A stretch of DNA of 64,000 nt from Erythrobacter sp. HL-111 (lineage in GTDB: Bacteria; Pseudomonadota; Alphaproteobacteria; Sphingomonadales; Sphingomonadaceae), in assembly GCF_900105095.1 (NCBI RefSeq), contig NZ_LT629743.1:3031501-3095500 (forward strand). The letters are read 5' to 3'. The position numbers and the translations under genes were made by a program. Below are positions 18,009 to 27,705 of this stretch, piece by piece. Positions within the stretch are counted from its first letter, which is position 1, and each line of letters opens with the position of its first letter. A model generated the notes under the pieces. It saw only the letters and a list, made by a program, of their open reading frames with translations. It made no database searches and was not told the DNA's origin.

Positions 18009-19497
18009 CTATCGCATCCACGGCGCAACCGGCGAATGGGAGGTCGTCATCGGCCTCGAGGTCCACGCCCAGGTCACCTCCAACGCCAAGCTGTTCTCGG
18101 GCGCCTCCACCGCCTTCGGGGCGGAGCCGAACACGCAGGTCAGCCTGATCGACGCGGCCATGCCCGGAATGCTGCCCGTGCCCAACCGCGAATGCATCCG
18201 GCAGGCGGTCCGCACCGGGATGGCGATCGAGGCGGAAATCCACAAGTGGAGCCGGTTCGACCGCAAGAACTACTTCTATGCCGACCTTCCGCAGGGCTAC
18301 CAGATCAGTCAGCTTTACCACCCCATCGTGGGCGAAGGCAGCCTGCTGATCGAGGCGGACGAGAAGGCCGGGATACCGGAAGACAAGGTCATCGGGATCG
18401 AGCGCATCCATGTCGAACAGGACGCGGGCAAGCTGATGCACGACCAGCACCCGACCATGTCCTATGTCGACCTCAACCGCTGCGGCGTCGCGCTGATGGA
18501 GATCGTCTCGAAACCCGACATGCGCTCCCCCGCCGAGGCCGGGGCCTATGTCCGCAAACTGCGGAGCATCCTGCGCTATGTCGGCTCGTGCGACGGTAAT
18601 ATGGAGGAAGGCTCGATGCGCGCCGACGTCAATGTCAGCGTGCGCCGCCCCGGCGAAGCTTTCGGCACACGGACCGAGACGAAGAACGTCAATTCGGTGC
18701 GCTTCGTCATGCAGGTCATCGAATACGAGGCGAACCGCCAGGTCGACGTGATCGAGAGCGGAGGGACCGTGGTTCAGGAAACGCGCCTGTTCGATCCGAA
18801 CACCGGCACGACCCGCACCATGCGGTCCAAGGAAGACGCGCACGATTACCGCTACTTCCCCGACCCGGACCTGTTGCCGCTGGTGCTCGACGACAGCTTC
18901 CTCGAGGAATGCCGCGCGAGCCTGCCCGAACTGCCCGATGCCAAGCGGCGGCGGTACGAGGAACAGCTCGGCCTCACCCCCTACAATGCGCGCGAACTCA
19001 CCGCCGAGGTCGAAACCTTCGCCCGCTTCGAAACCCTGCTCGCCGCGACCGCCGCGAAGATCGGCAAGCCGGAAGCCGAAGTCGCGACCCCGGTCGCCAA
19101 CTGGGCGCTCTCGGTCGCGCCGGGCGTCGTCAAGGGGCTGGGCGAGGAAGCCGACATGGCGAACGCCACCGCCGAGGCGCAGGCCAGCATCCTCGCGATG
19201 CAGGACAGGGGCGAGATTTCGGGCGGCCAGGCCAAGGAGATCTACGAAATCGTCCTGCGCGAAGGCGGCGACCCCGAAACCATCGCCGATGAAAAGGGCC
19301 TGAAGCAGGTCAGCGACACCGGCGCGATCGAGGCCGCAGTTGACGAAATCCTCGCCGCCAATGCCGACAAGGTCGAACAATATCGCGGCGGCAAGGACAA
19401 GCTGTTCGGCTTCTTCGTCGGCCAGACGATGAAGGCGATGCAGGGCAAGGCGAACCCGGCGGTGGTGAACCGGATCCTCAAGGACAAGCTCGGCTGA
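18001..19497 (+). CDS. gatB: aspartyl/glutamyl-tRNA(Asn/Gln) amidotransferase subunit B
   Basis: The tRNA-binding and kinase-like subunit of GatCAB, 498 aa from the chosen start. The family motif [19 protein letters not shown] is near the N-terminus, followed by [29 protein letters not shown] and the [11 protein letters not shown] block. The C-terminal YqeY-like tail domain ends in [23 protein letters not shown] nine bases upstream favours this ATG over one two codons earlier. Two small membrane-protein genes separate it from gatA, which is less usual than a contiguous gatCAB. Confidence 0.96.
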   Translation: MSDYRIHGATGEWEVVIGLEVHAQVTSNAKLFSGASTAFGAEPNTQVSLIDAAMPGMLPVPNRECIRQAVRTGMAIEAEIHKWSRFDRKNYFYADLPQGYQISQLYHPIVGEGSLLIEADEKAGIPEDKVIGIERIHVEQDAGKLMHDQHPTMSYVDLNRCGVALMEIVSKPDMRSPAEAGAYVRKLRSILRYVGSCDGNMEEGSMRADVNVSVRRPGEAFGTRTETKNVNSVRFVMQVIEYEANRQVDVIESGGTVVQETRLFDPNTGTTRTMRSKEDAHDYRYFPDPDLLPLVLDDSFLEECRASLPELPDAKRRRYEEQLGLTPYNARELTAEVETFARFETLLAATAAKIGKPEAEVATPVANWALSVAPGVVKGLGEEADMANATAEAQASILAMQDRGEISGGQAKEIYEIVLREGGDPETIADEKGLKQVSDTGAIEAAVDEILAANADKVEQYRGGKDKLFGFFVGQTMKAMQGKANPAVVNRILKDKLG

Positions 19498-19541
19498 CCT
19501 CCGGGCTCCGACAGACAAGCGAAAGAGAGACTTACCCCATC

Positions 19542-21704
19542 ATGACCCGCAAGCTTCTTGCCGCGACGCTCCTCGCGTCGGTTGCAGCCTCGCCGCTCTC
19601 TGCCAAGGAAGGCATGTTCACCCCCGACCAGTTGCAGGAAATCGCCGGCTCGCTCGAGCAGGCCGGGCTGGAAATCGACGCGGAAGAACTCGCCGACCTT
19701 ACCGGCTTTCCGATGGGCGCGATCGTCTCGCTCGGCGGCTGTTCGGCGAGCTTCGTCTCGCCCACCGGGCTGGTCGTCACCAACCACCACTGCGCGCGCG
19801 GATCGGTGCAGTACAATTCGACCGCCGAGAACAACTACCTCGAAAACGGCTTCCTCGCGAACGCGCTGGGCGAGGAGCTGCCCGCCGCTCCGGGTTCGCG
19901 CATCTACGTGACGACGCAGGTCACCGACGTGACCGGCCGCGTGCGCGAGGGCACGGAAGGGATGGAGCCGCTCGAACGCTACGAACTCGTCCAGCAGCGC
20001 TCCAAGGACATCACCGCCGAATGCGAGGAAGACCCCGGCCACCGCTGCCAGGTCGCGAGCTTCTATGGCGGGGCGGAATACAAGCTGATCAAGCGGCTCG
20101 AGGTGCGCGACGTGCGGCTCGTCTATGCGCCCGCCGATTCCATCGGGAAATACGGCGGCGACATCGACAACTGGATGTGGCCGCGCCACACCGGCGACTT
20201 CGCCTTCTACCGCGCCTATGTCGCGCCTGACGGTTCGGCGGCCGACTATGCCGAGGAGAACGTCCCCTACGAGCCCGAACACCACCTGAAAGTGAGCGCG
20301 GCGGGGCTGGACGAAGGCGATTTCGTGATGGCGGCAGGCTATCCCGGTTCGACCAGCCGTTACACCCTGATGGCCGAGGTCGAGAACACGTTCGGCTGGA
20401 CCTATCCCACCTTCCAGCAGCTGCTGACCGAATGGATCGCCACGATCGAACAGGTCGCGCCCGAGGGCAGCGACGCGCGGGTGAAGTACGAAAGCCGTCT
20501 TGCCGGGCTCAATAATTTCGAGAAGAACCTGCGCGGCCAGATCGAGGGCGCGCGGCGCGTCGGCCTGGTCGAACGGCGCCGCGCGCGCGAGGAAGCGCTG
20601 GCGGCGTGGATCGACGCCGACCCGGCGCGCGCCGAATACGGCGAGGCGATCGCGCAGCTCGCCCGATTGTCCGAGGAAAGCGCGGCGGCGATCCGGACGA
20701 ATTTCTGGTACAACAACGCGACCCGGCCCGCGCTGCTCGGCGTGGCGGAGCGGCTCTATCGCCTGTCGAAGGAGCGGCAGAAGGACAACGCCCAGCGCGA
20801 ACCCGGCTACCAGGAACGCGACATGGGCTTCTTCCGCCAGGGCCTGCAGGCGCTCGAGCGGCGCTATGACCCTGCGGTGGACAAGGCCGAATGGCTGCTC
20901 TTCCTGCGCGGCTACCTCGCCCAGCCCGCCGCCGAGCGCGTCGCCGCGTTCGACGCCGCGCTCGGGATCACGCAGGCGACCGCGCCGGAGGACCTGCCGG
21001 GCCTGATCGATCGTTTCTATGCCGGGACATCGCTCGACGATGCCGAGACGCGCCTTGCCCTGATGGAGGCCACCCCCGGGCAGATCGAGGCGTCGGACGA
21101 TCCCTTCCTCGAACTCGCGGTCGCGCTCTACGATTACGGCTTCCAGCTCGAGACCGAGGCCAAGACCCGCGCGGGCCGCGCGCTCGCGCTGCGTCCGGCC
21201 TACATGGAAGCGATCACCGCCTGGCAGCGCGAAAGCGGCGTGCTGACCTACCCGGATGCGAATTCGACCCTGCGCGTCACCTATGGCGAGGTGCTGGGCG
21301 GATCGCCGCGGGACGGGATGGCCTATTATCCCTTCACCACATTGGAAGGCATCACCGAAAAGGACACGGGCGAAGACCCCTTCAACGCACCCGCCGATCT
21401 GCTGAACGCGGTCGAGGCGAAGGATTACGGACCCTATGCCCTCGAAAGCATCGGCTCGGTCCCGGTCAATTTCCTCTCGGACCTCGACAGCACGGGCGGC
21501 AATTCCGGTTCGGCCACTCTCAACGCGCGCGCGGAACTGGTCGGGCTGCTGTTCGACGGGACCTTCGAAAGCGTCAATTCCGACTGGGATTTCGACCCGC
21601 GCACGACCCGCACGATCCATGTCGACACGCGCTACATGCTGTGGGTGATGGACAAGATCGACGGCGCCGGGCGCCTGATCGAGGAAATGGACATCGTGCG
21701 CTGA
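19542..21704 (+). CDS. S46 family dipeptidyl-peptidase (DPP7/DPP11-like)
   Basis: A periplasmic serine exopeptidase that removes dipeptides from peptide N-termini, 720 aa. Residues 1-21 are a signal peptide (LLAATLLASVAASPLSA). The trypsin-like catalytic triad appears as TNHHC (His82 or His83, with an upstream GGCSASFVSPTGLVV strand) and Ser655 in STGGNSGSATLN. The region GKYGGDIDNWMWPRHTGDF is a strong S46 marker. Chain length matches the family (about 700-720). Whether it prefers hydrophobic or acidic P1 residues cannot be read from sequence. It supports peptide scavenging. Confidence 0.92.
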   Translation: MTRKLLAATLLASVAASPLSAKEGMFTPDQLQEIAGSLEQAGLEIDAEELADLTGFPMGAIVSLGGCSASFVSPTGLVVTNHHCARGSVQYNSTAENNYLENGFLANALGEELPAAPGSRIYVTTQVTDVTGRVREGTEGMEPLERYELVQQRSKDITAECEEDPGHRCQVASFYGGAEYKLIKRLEVRDVRLVYAPADSIGKYGGDIDNWMWPRHTGDFAFYRAYVAPDGSAADYAEENVPYEPEHHLKVSAAGLDEGDFVMAAGYPGSTSRYTLMAEVENTFGWTYPTFQQLLTEWIATIEQVAPEGSDARVKYESRLAGLNNFEKNLRGQIEGARRVGLVERRRAREEALAAWIDADPARAEYGEAIAQLARLSEESAAAIRTNFWYNNATRPALLGVAERLYRLSKERQKDNAQREPGYQERDMGFFRQGLQALERRYDPAVDKAEWLLFLRGYLAQPAAERVAAFDAALGITQATAPEDLPGLIDRFYAGTSLDDAETRLALMEATPGQIEASDDPFLELAVALYDYGFQLETEAKTRAGRALALRPAYMEAITAWQRESGVLTYPDANSTLRVTYGEVLGGSPRDGMAYYPFTTLEGITEKDTGEDPFNAPADLLNAVEAKDYGPYALESIGSVPVNFLSDLDSTGGNSGSATLNARAELVGLLFDGTFESVNSDWDFDPRTTRTIHVDTRYMLWVMDKIDGAGRLIEEMDIVR

Positions 21705-21870
21705 GGTGACGGCGGGCGGGGGCGTTCGCGCTCCCGCGCGCCTGCCGCGCGGGGAGCCCTGCGGGCCTGCCGTAGCGAAGGGACAGGACGCGCGCGGCGC
21801 CGCCTCGCGCCGGCGGCGCGGCGCAATCCGTCGCTTGCCAGCGCGGCCGCTTTCGCTGAGACAGGGTCCA

Positions 21871-23592
21871 ATGGAATCCCACATCCACATCCCCTACATC
21901 CGCGAAACGCTGGTCTTCCTCGTCGCCGCGGGGGTGCTGGTGCCGATCCTCCAGCGCAGGCTCAGCCCGGTGCTCGGCTATTTCCTTCTCGGCAGCCTCA
22001 TCGGCCCCTATGGCCTCGGCCTGCTGGCGGACAGCTGGGAGCCGATCGGCTGGTTCGTCATCACCGATCTCGAAGGGGTCGCGGCGCTGGGCGAACTGGG
22101 GGTCATCTTCCTCCTCTTCGTGATCGGGCTCGAGCTGTCGTTCGAGCGGCTGTGGACCATGCGGCGGCTGGTCTTCGGGCTCGGCAGCGCGCAGATCCTC
22201 GTCACCGGGGCGGTGATCGCGGGCATTGCCTACGCCTGGGGCAACCCGCTCGCCACCGCGCTCATCCTCGGGTCGTGCCTCGCGCTGTCGTCGACCGCGA
22301 TCGTCACCGCCCTGCTGGTCGAGGGCGGGAGGCTCGGGACGAGCGCGGGGCGGGCGACGTTCTCGATCCTGCTGATGCAGGACCTCGCCGTGGTCCCGAT
22401 CCTGTTCGCGGTCAGCGTGCTGGGCTCGGTCGCGATGGAGAACGCCGCGCTCGGCCTCGGCATCGCGCTCGGCGAAGCGGTGCTGACGGTCGCGATCATC
22501 TATGTCGCGGGCCGGTTGCTGCTGCGCCCGCTGCTGCACATGGTCGCGCGGGCCGACAGCCGCGAGAGCTTCGTCGCGATCTCGCTCCTGATCGCGGTCG
22601 GGACGGCGGCGGTGACGGGCTATGCCGGGCTGTCGATGGCGCTGGGCGCCTTCCTCGCCGGCCTGCTGATCGCCGAGACCGAGTTCCGCCACCAGGTCAA
22701 GGTCGACATCGAGCCGTTCAAGGGCCTCATGCTCGGCCTGTTCTTCCTGTCGGTCGGCATGGGGATCGACTGGCGCGTGGTGCTCGACCAGCCGCTCCTC
22801 ATCCTCTCCTCGGCGGTTAGCCTCGTGCTGCTCAAGATCGCCGTCAATTTCGCGCTTTGCCTCGCCTGGCGCCTGCCGCGGCACCGCGCGGGGGAGGTCG
22901 CGATCATGCTCGGGCAGGCGGGCGAATTCGGTTTCCTCGTCATCGGGCTCGCGGTGACGGTCGACCTGCTCGCGCCGGACATCGCCCAGTTCATGCTGAT
23001 CGTGGTCGGGCTGACGATGCTGGCGACGCCGGGGCTCGACTGGCTGGCCCGCCGCGCGGCGCGCTGGCTGGAACCGGCCGAGGGGCTGAGCGAGGACGAA
23101 CTCGACATGATCGACGATGCGATCGCCGGGCACGTGATCGTCGCGGGCTATGGCAGGGTGGGGGGGATCATCGCCTCGGTGCTCGACCGGCAGGACATCC
23201 GCTATCTCGTGATCGAACGCGACGCGGGCCTCGCCCGCAAGGCGCAGAAGGAGGGCCGCCCGGTGCGGCTGGGCGATGCGGCGCGGCTCGACGTGCTGCG
23301 CGAAAGCGCGCTCGACCGGGCGAGCGCGCTGGTCATCACGATCGGCGACGAGGAGGCGACCGAGGCGCTGGCGCGCGAGATCCGGCGCCATGCGCCCTCG
23401 CTCCCGATCTTCGCCCGCGCGCGCGACACGGGCCATGCCGAACGGCTGCTCGATCTCGGGGCGAGCTTCGCGGTGCCCGAGACGGTCGAGGGGTCCTTGC
23501 GCCTCGCCGAGGTGCTGCTGCGCGATTTCGGGACCGACGAGGCGGTGATCCAGCGCCGGATCGCGCTGGAGCGGCCGAGCGAGGAGGTGTGA
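21871..23592 (+). CDS. Kef-type cation:proton antiporter with TrkA-N domain (CPA2)
   Basis: A 573-aa monovalent cation:proton antiporter-2 family protein. The membrane part (about residues 10-400) has many helices, including LGYFLLGSLIGPYGLG and LALSSTAIVTALLVEGG, and the LGAFLAGLLIAETEFR segment typical of KefB/YbaL-like proteins. The C-terminal cytoplasmic part (about 415-560) is a Rossmann RCK domain with GHVIVAGYGRVGGIIASVL as the nucleotide site. The likely role is potassium or sodium efflux with pH control. The start follows a longer open stretch that lacks coding character. The UspA gene begins 5 bp downstream. Confidence 0.9.
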   Translation: MESHIHIPYIRETLVFLVAAGVLVPILQRRLSPVLGYFLLGSLIGPYGLGLLADSWEPIGWFVITDLEGVAALGELGVIFLLFVIGLELSFERLWTMRRLVFGLGSAQILVTGAVIAGIAYAWGNPLATALILGSCLALSSTAIVTALLVEGGRLGTSAGRATFSILLMQDLAVVPILFAVSVLGSVAMENAALGLGIALGEAVLTVAIIYVAGRLLLRPLLHMVARADSRESFVAISLLIAVGTAAVTGYAGLSMALGAFLAGLLIAETEFRHQVKVDIEPFKGLMLGLFFLSVGMGIDWRVVLDQPLLILSSAVSLVLLKIAVNFALCLAWRLPRHRAGEVAIMLGQAGEFGFLVIGLAVTVDLLAPDIAQFMLIVVGLTMLATPGLDWLARRAARWLEPAEGLSEDELDMIDDAIAGHVIVAGYGRVGGIIASVLDRQDIRYLVIERDAGLARKAQKEGRPVRLGDAARLDVLRESALDRASALVITIGDEEATEALAREIRRHAPSLPIFARARDTGHAERLLDLGASFAVPETVEGSLRLAEVLLRDFGTDEAVIQRRIALERPSEEV

Positions 23593-23596
23593 GGCG

Positions 23597-24037
23597 ATGT
23601 ATGCACACGTGCTGGTGGCGATCGATCTGGAGGACGAGGCGGGCAGCGCGGTGGTGATGGGCCGCGCCGCCGCGCTTTCGCAGGAGGCGGGCGCGCGGCT
23701 GACGCTGGTCCACGTGCGGCCCGATCTTCCCGTCTCCTACGCCCGCGCGCTGCCCGAGACCTGGGACCTCCAGCAGCAGCAGGCGGCCGAGCGAGAGCTT
23801 GAGGGGCTCGCCGCCGCGGCGGGCTGCGGGGAGCGGGTCGCGGGCGTCTTCGCCCCGGCGGGGAGTGTCGCGCGCGAGGTTGGCGCGCTGGCCCGAAGGC
23901 TCGGTGTCGACGCGATCCTGGTGGGCGCGCACCGGATGGATTTGGGGCGGATGGTCCTCGGCACGCAGACCGGCGCGATCGTGCGCGATGCGCCGTGCGA
24001 CGTGGTGGTGGTCAGGGCCGAACCGCCGCGCGGCTGA
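23597..24037 (+). CDS. universal stress protein (UspA family)
   Basis: A 146-aa UspA-domain protein. The start YAHVLVAIDLEDEAG and the ATP-loop pattern GAHRMDLGRMVLGTQTGAIVRDAPCDVVVV (G-2x-G-9x-G[ST]-like spacing, here with Thr) fit an ATP-binding Usp. It follows the antiporter gene by 5 bp, so the pair is probably one operon; Usp partners of Kef-type transporters are known. A likely role is adjustment of ion transport in stress, but that is inferred from context. Confidence 0.88.
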   Translation: MYAHVLVAIDLEDEAGSAVVMGRAAALSQEAGARLTLVHVRPDLPVSYARALPETWDLQQQQAAERELEGLAAAAGCGERVAGVFAPAGSVAREVGALARRLGVDAILVGAHRMDLGRMVLGTQTGAIVRDAPCDVVVVRAEPPRG

Positions 24038-24100
24038 GCGCCTTTGCGGCGATCGATCACCGCGCGCGGGCGCTTTGCGCCGGCCTCCTGCAAGGAAAAA

Positions 24101-24127
24101 GGCCGCCGAAGCGATGCTCCGGCGGCC
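24101..24127 (-). terminator. Rho-independent terminator between convergent genes
   Basis: The stem GGCCGCCG / CGGCGGCC is flanked on the left by AAAAA, so on the minus strand it is followed by TTTTT, and on the plus strand by CTTT. It serves the minus-strand gene ending at 24158 best and could also stop the UspA transcript. Confidence 0.7.
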
Positions 24128-24157
24128 CTTTCACCGATCGCAAAGGGAAGGCGGAAG

Positions 24158-24463
24158 TCAGGCTTCCTTCTGGCCCGTCAGCGGCATCGCACCGAAGGCG
24201 CCGGCGTTGACGGTGCCGGTCATCTGGTCGCCGTCGACCGTCGCCTCGCATTCGAGCGTCATCGGCATCGGCACGGTCATGTTCATCTTCCAGGTCAGCG
24301 TGTTGCCGTCGATCTTGCCGTCCTCGACCTCCATCTGGCCCATGCCGCCGGCCATCGTGCCGGTGAAGCTGTCGTCGTCATCGCCGGGCACGACGGTGAA
24401 GGTGCCGGTCTGGTCGCCCATGGGGCTCTTCACGACGGTCTTGTAGGTTCCTGCAACGGACAT
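24158..24463 (-). CDS. Small conserved beta-rich protein, 101 aa
   Basis: No named family. The sequence alternates short beta-strand-like stretches: GTYKTVVKSPMGDQTGTFTVVPG, SFTGTMAGGMGQMEVEDGKIDGNTLTWKMNM and TLECEATVDGDQMTGTVNAG. This is the repeat pattern of small lipocalin-like or calycin proteins seen in sphingomonads. There is no signal peptide from the chosen start. That start is fixed by a strong AAGGAGA seven bases upstream; the longer in-frame extension lacks such a site. It is followed by a terminator. Function is unknown. Confidence 0.75.
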   Translation of the reverse strand: MSVAGTYKTVVKSPMGDQTGTFTVVPGDDDDSFTGTMAGGMGQMEVEDGKIDGNTLTWKMNMTVPMPMTLECEATVDGDQMTGTVNAGAFGAMPLTGQKEA

Positions 24464-24683
24464 CTCGTTCTCCTTGGGTCGGGCGGAGGGCCTCTCTTCG
24501 CCCGCCGCGATGAATGTCGAACTGGCCGGCCTTCCCGGCCCTGCTGGCTCGCGGCAATTCCTTACACGGCGCGGGGACGCGTTCAACCGGAAACGGGCGC
24601 GAAACGGGGCGCGAAAGGCGCCCCTGTCGGCCCCTTCGCGGCCCGTCCTTCGCAGGCCGTAGCGTCACTGGCGGGCCTTGGCG

Positions 24684-27572
24684 TCAGTCGCCCTCGGGCG
24701 AGCTTCCCTCCATCGGGCGGACCTCGATCGGCCGGCCGAGCGATTCGAGCTGCGGCTTCACTTTCGCCGCGTCGCCGACCACGACCCAGACGAAGTCCTC
24801 CACATCGAGCGCGGCGCGCGCCGCCGCGTCGAGGCGTTCGGGAGTCTGCGCCTCGTAGCGGGCGACCAGCGTTTCGTAGTAATCGTCCGGGCGATCGTAG
24901 AGCGCCAGCGACTGCATCGCGCCGAGCACGGCGCGCGAGGTTTCGAAGCGGCCCGGCAGTGCGCCCACTTCGGAGGCGACGTTGCGGACGAGCTCGTCCT
25001 CGGTCACGCCGCGCGTGGTCAGGAACTCGCTCGTCTCGCGGATCATCTCGGCGATCGAATCCCCGGTCCGGTCGGCCTGCACGCCGCCCGCGACGAGATA
25101 GGACACCGCGTTCTCGCGCGCCTGCGGGAAGCCGCTGACGCCGTAGCTCCAACCCTTCGTCTCGCGCAGGTTCATGTTGAGCCGGGCGAGGAAATTGCCG
25201 CCCAGCGAATTGTTCGCATTGGTGAAATCGACCCAGTCCGGATCGCGCGCCGAAAGATCGGTGCGCTGCGCGGCGAGGATGAAGCTCTGCGGCGAATTGG
25301 GCCGGTCGATGAGAACGATGCGGCCGCCCTCGACCTCGGTTTCGGCGAGGGTGGAGAATTCCTTCTCGCCCCTCGGCACGCCCGGCGCGACCCAGTCGCC
25401 GAAGGCCGCGTCGAGACGGCTGACGATCTCGGCCAGCGGCCGGTCGGAGACGACGAAGACCTCCCCGTTGTCGGGCCTGATCCAGCGGTCCTTGAAGCCG
25501 AGAATGTCATCGCGGGTGATGCGTTCGACGCTCTCCACCGTGGTGACGCCGCCATAGGGCGTGTCGGTGCCGAAGAGTTCGACCCCGATCGCGCGGCCGG
25601 CGAGGCCCTGCGGCGATTTCATCTGCTGGCGGATGCCGGTGATCGTCTGAGACTTGAGGCGGGCGATGTCCTTCTCGCCGAAGGCCGGTTCGCGGATGAC
25701 CTGGCTGAAGAGTTCGAGCGAGGGCGCGAGGTTGGCCGACAGCGCCGACAGGGTGAAGGTCGACCGATCGTCGTCCCCGCCGGTCGTGATGTCGACCCCC
25801 AGCCGTTCGCGCGTCTCGGCGATTTCCTGGGCGGTCAGTTCCTTCGTGCCTTCGTCGAACAGGTTGAGGGTGAGGTTTTCGAGGCCGCGCATGGCCGCGG
25901 GATCGGCCGCGCCGCCCGCGTCGAAGCTCATCGTGACATAGGTCGCGGGGACCGCGTCGCGCCGGGCATAGGTCAGCTCCATCCCGTTCGCGAGGGTGGC
26001 GCGCTCGAGCTCGGGAAAGTCGAGCGTCGCGACCGCGTCGATCGGCGGGGCGGGGCGCTCCTTGGAGACGGTGATCGCCTCGGCTGCGCCCTCGCGCTCG
26101 CCGGCGGTGCCCTCGTCCGAGGCGACGCTGGCGGCTTCCTCGTATTGCTCCTCGCGCTCGCCCGGTTCGAGCACCAGCGTCAGGGCGGGCCGCGTCAGCC
26201 ACTTCTCCATCGCCGCCTTGACGTCGGCCGGGGTAAGCGTGGCGAGCGTTTCGAACTGCTTCGCGTAGAACTCGGGCGTTCCGGCGAGAACTTCGCCGCG
26301 CGCCAGCGTCACCGCCTTGCCGCCGAAGCCGCCGACCTGTTCGAGCCCGCGGATCGTGCCCGCAAGCCGGCTGGTCGCCGCGCGCCGCACCTCGTCCTCG
26401 GTCGGGCCGGTCTCGATGAACCAGTCGATCAGCTGCTTCAGCCGCGCCTCGAGCCGGTCGAGCGGCACGCCGTCCTTCAGCGTCGCGCTGACATTGAGGA
26501 TGCCGACCCGCTGATAGTCGTAATTGCGCGCCCCGACGCCCACCGCGAGCTGTTCGTCGCGCACGAGGATCTCGTCGAGGCGGCTGGAAGCGAGCCCGCC
26601 GAGGATGCGGGTGCCCACGTCGAGCGCGGTCAGCTCCTCGCTGGTGATGCCCGGCGCGGGCCAGTAAAGCGTGATCGACGCCGCGGCGACCTGGTCCTTC
26701 ATGACCTTGCGCACGTCCTCCTCCAGCACCGGGATGTCGGCCGCGGCGGGCGTGTTGACCGGCCCGCGATCGATGGCGCCGAACCATTTTTCGACCAGCG
26801 GGCGCGCCTCTGCGGGGGAAATGTCGCCCGCCAGCACCAGCGTCGCGTTGTTCGGCCCGTACTTGTCGGTGAACCAGTCTCGCACGTCCTCCATCGAGGC
26901 CGCGTCGAGATCCGCCATCGAACCGATCACCGAATGGCGGTAGGGGTGGCCCTCGGGAAACAGCGTCTCGAGCACCTCGTAGAAGACCAGCCCGCCCGGC
27001 TGGTTGTCGCCCTGGCGCTTCTCGTTCTGGACGACGCCGCGCTGGTTATCGAGCTTTTCCTGCGTGACCGCGCCGAGCAGGTAGCCCATCCGGTCGCTTT
27101 CGAGCCACAGCGCGCGTTCCAGTGCGGGGCGCGGGACGGTCTGGAAATAGTTGGTCCGATCGAAATTGGTCGTGCCGTTGTAATCGGTCGCGCCCATTTC
27201 CTGGAGGTACTGGAAATAGTCGGCCGGCGCGTTTTCCGACCCGTTGAACATAAGGTGCTCGAACAGGTGGGCAAAGCCGGTCTTGCCCTCGGGCTCGTCC
27301 TTGGAGCCGACATTGTACCACACGGCAACGCCCACGACCGGGGCCTTGCGGTCCTCGTGGACGATGACGGTGAGGCCGTTGTCGAGTTCGAAGCGCTCAT
27401 AGGGAATGGCGACCTGTTCGACGAGGGTTTCGAGGTCGGCGCCGGCCTCGATCCCGGGCGCCTGCGTTTCCGTTGCGGCCTGCGCGAACAGGGGCGCAGC
27501 GGGCGCGGTGGCGGCGAGGGCGAGCGCCGCGCCCAAGGCAAGCGGGCTGGCGGTGAAAAGCCTGGGTTTCAT
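24684..27572 (-). CDS. M16 family zinc metallopeptidase, two-domain
   Basis: A 962-aa pitrilysin/insulinase-superfamily peptidase with a signal peptide (residues 1 to about 31, ending APLFAQA), so it acts in the periplasm. The inverted zinc motif HxxEH is HLFEH at 102-106, and the distal Glu lies about 76 residues later in the FPEGHPYRH region. Two M16 halves are visible; the second half (from about residue 510, LERATLANGMELTYARRDAVPATYVTMSF) has no HxxEH and is the structural half. The upstream penicillin-acylase-family gene is on the same strand 133 bp away. The substrate is probably peptides. Confidence 0.93.
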   Translation of the reverse strand: MKPRLFTASPLALGAALALAATAPAAPLFAQAATETQAPGIEAGADLETLVEQVAIPYERFELDNGLTVIVHEDRKAPVVGVAVWYNVGSKDEPEGKTGFAHLFEHLMFNGSENAPADYFQYLQEMGATDYNGTTNFDRTNYFQTVPRPALERALWLESDRMGYLLGAVTQEKLDNQRGVVQNEKRQGDNQPGGLVFYEVLETLFPEGHPYRHSVIGSMADLDAASMEDVRDWFTDKYGPNNATLVLAGDISPAEARPLVEKWFGAIDRGPVNTPAAADIPVLEEDVRKVMKDQVAAASITLYWPAPGITSEELTALDVGTRILGGLASSRLDEILVRDEQLAVGVGARNYDYQRVGILNVSATLKDGVPLDRLEARLKQLIDWFIETGPTEDEVRRAATSRLAGTIRGLEQVGGFGGKAVTLARGEVLAGTPEFYAKQFETLATLTPADVKAAMEKWLTRPALTLVLEPGEREEQYEEAASVASDEGTAGEREGAAEAITVSKERPAPPIDAVATLDFPELERATLANGMELTYARRDAVPATYVTMSFDAGGAADPAAMRGLENLTLNLFDEGTKELTAQEIAETRERLGVDITTGGDDDRSTFTLSALSANLAPSLELFSQVIREPAFGEKDIARLKSQTITGIRQQMKSPQGLAGRAIGVELFGTDTPYGGVTTVESVERITRDDILGFKDRWIRPDNGEVFVVSDRPLAEIVSRLDAAFGDWVAPGVPRGEKEFSTLAETEVEGGRIVLIDRPNSPQSFILAAQRTDLSARDPDWVDFTNANNSLGGNFLARLNMNLRETKGWSYGVSGFPQARENAVSYLVAGGVQADRTGDSIAEMIRETSEFLTTRGVTEDELVRNVASEVGALPGRFETSRAVLGAMQSLALYDRPDDYYETLVARYEAQTPERLDAAARAALDVEDFVWVVVGDAAKVKPQLESLGRPIEVRPMEGSSPEGD

Positions 27573-27705
27573 GAATCCTGTTTCCCAATCATGAGTTTAG
27601 CTGCGCGCACCCTACAACCGCGCCGGGGGCGATCAAGCGCGCTTGCGCCGCGTTCGACGGAGCGTCCGGTTTCCTCGACCAGCGCCGAGCGGCGCCGCGG
27701 GGCGT

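Noticed and set aside
21706..21870. Longer N-terminus for the Kef-type antiporter
   Set aside because: The added 55 residues are Arg/Gly/Ala-rich with no membrane character, and the natural hydrophobic start follows the ATG at 21871.
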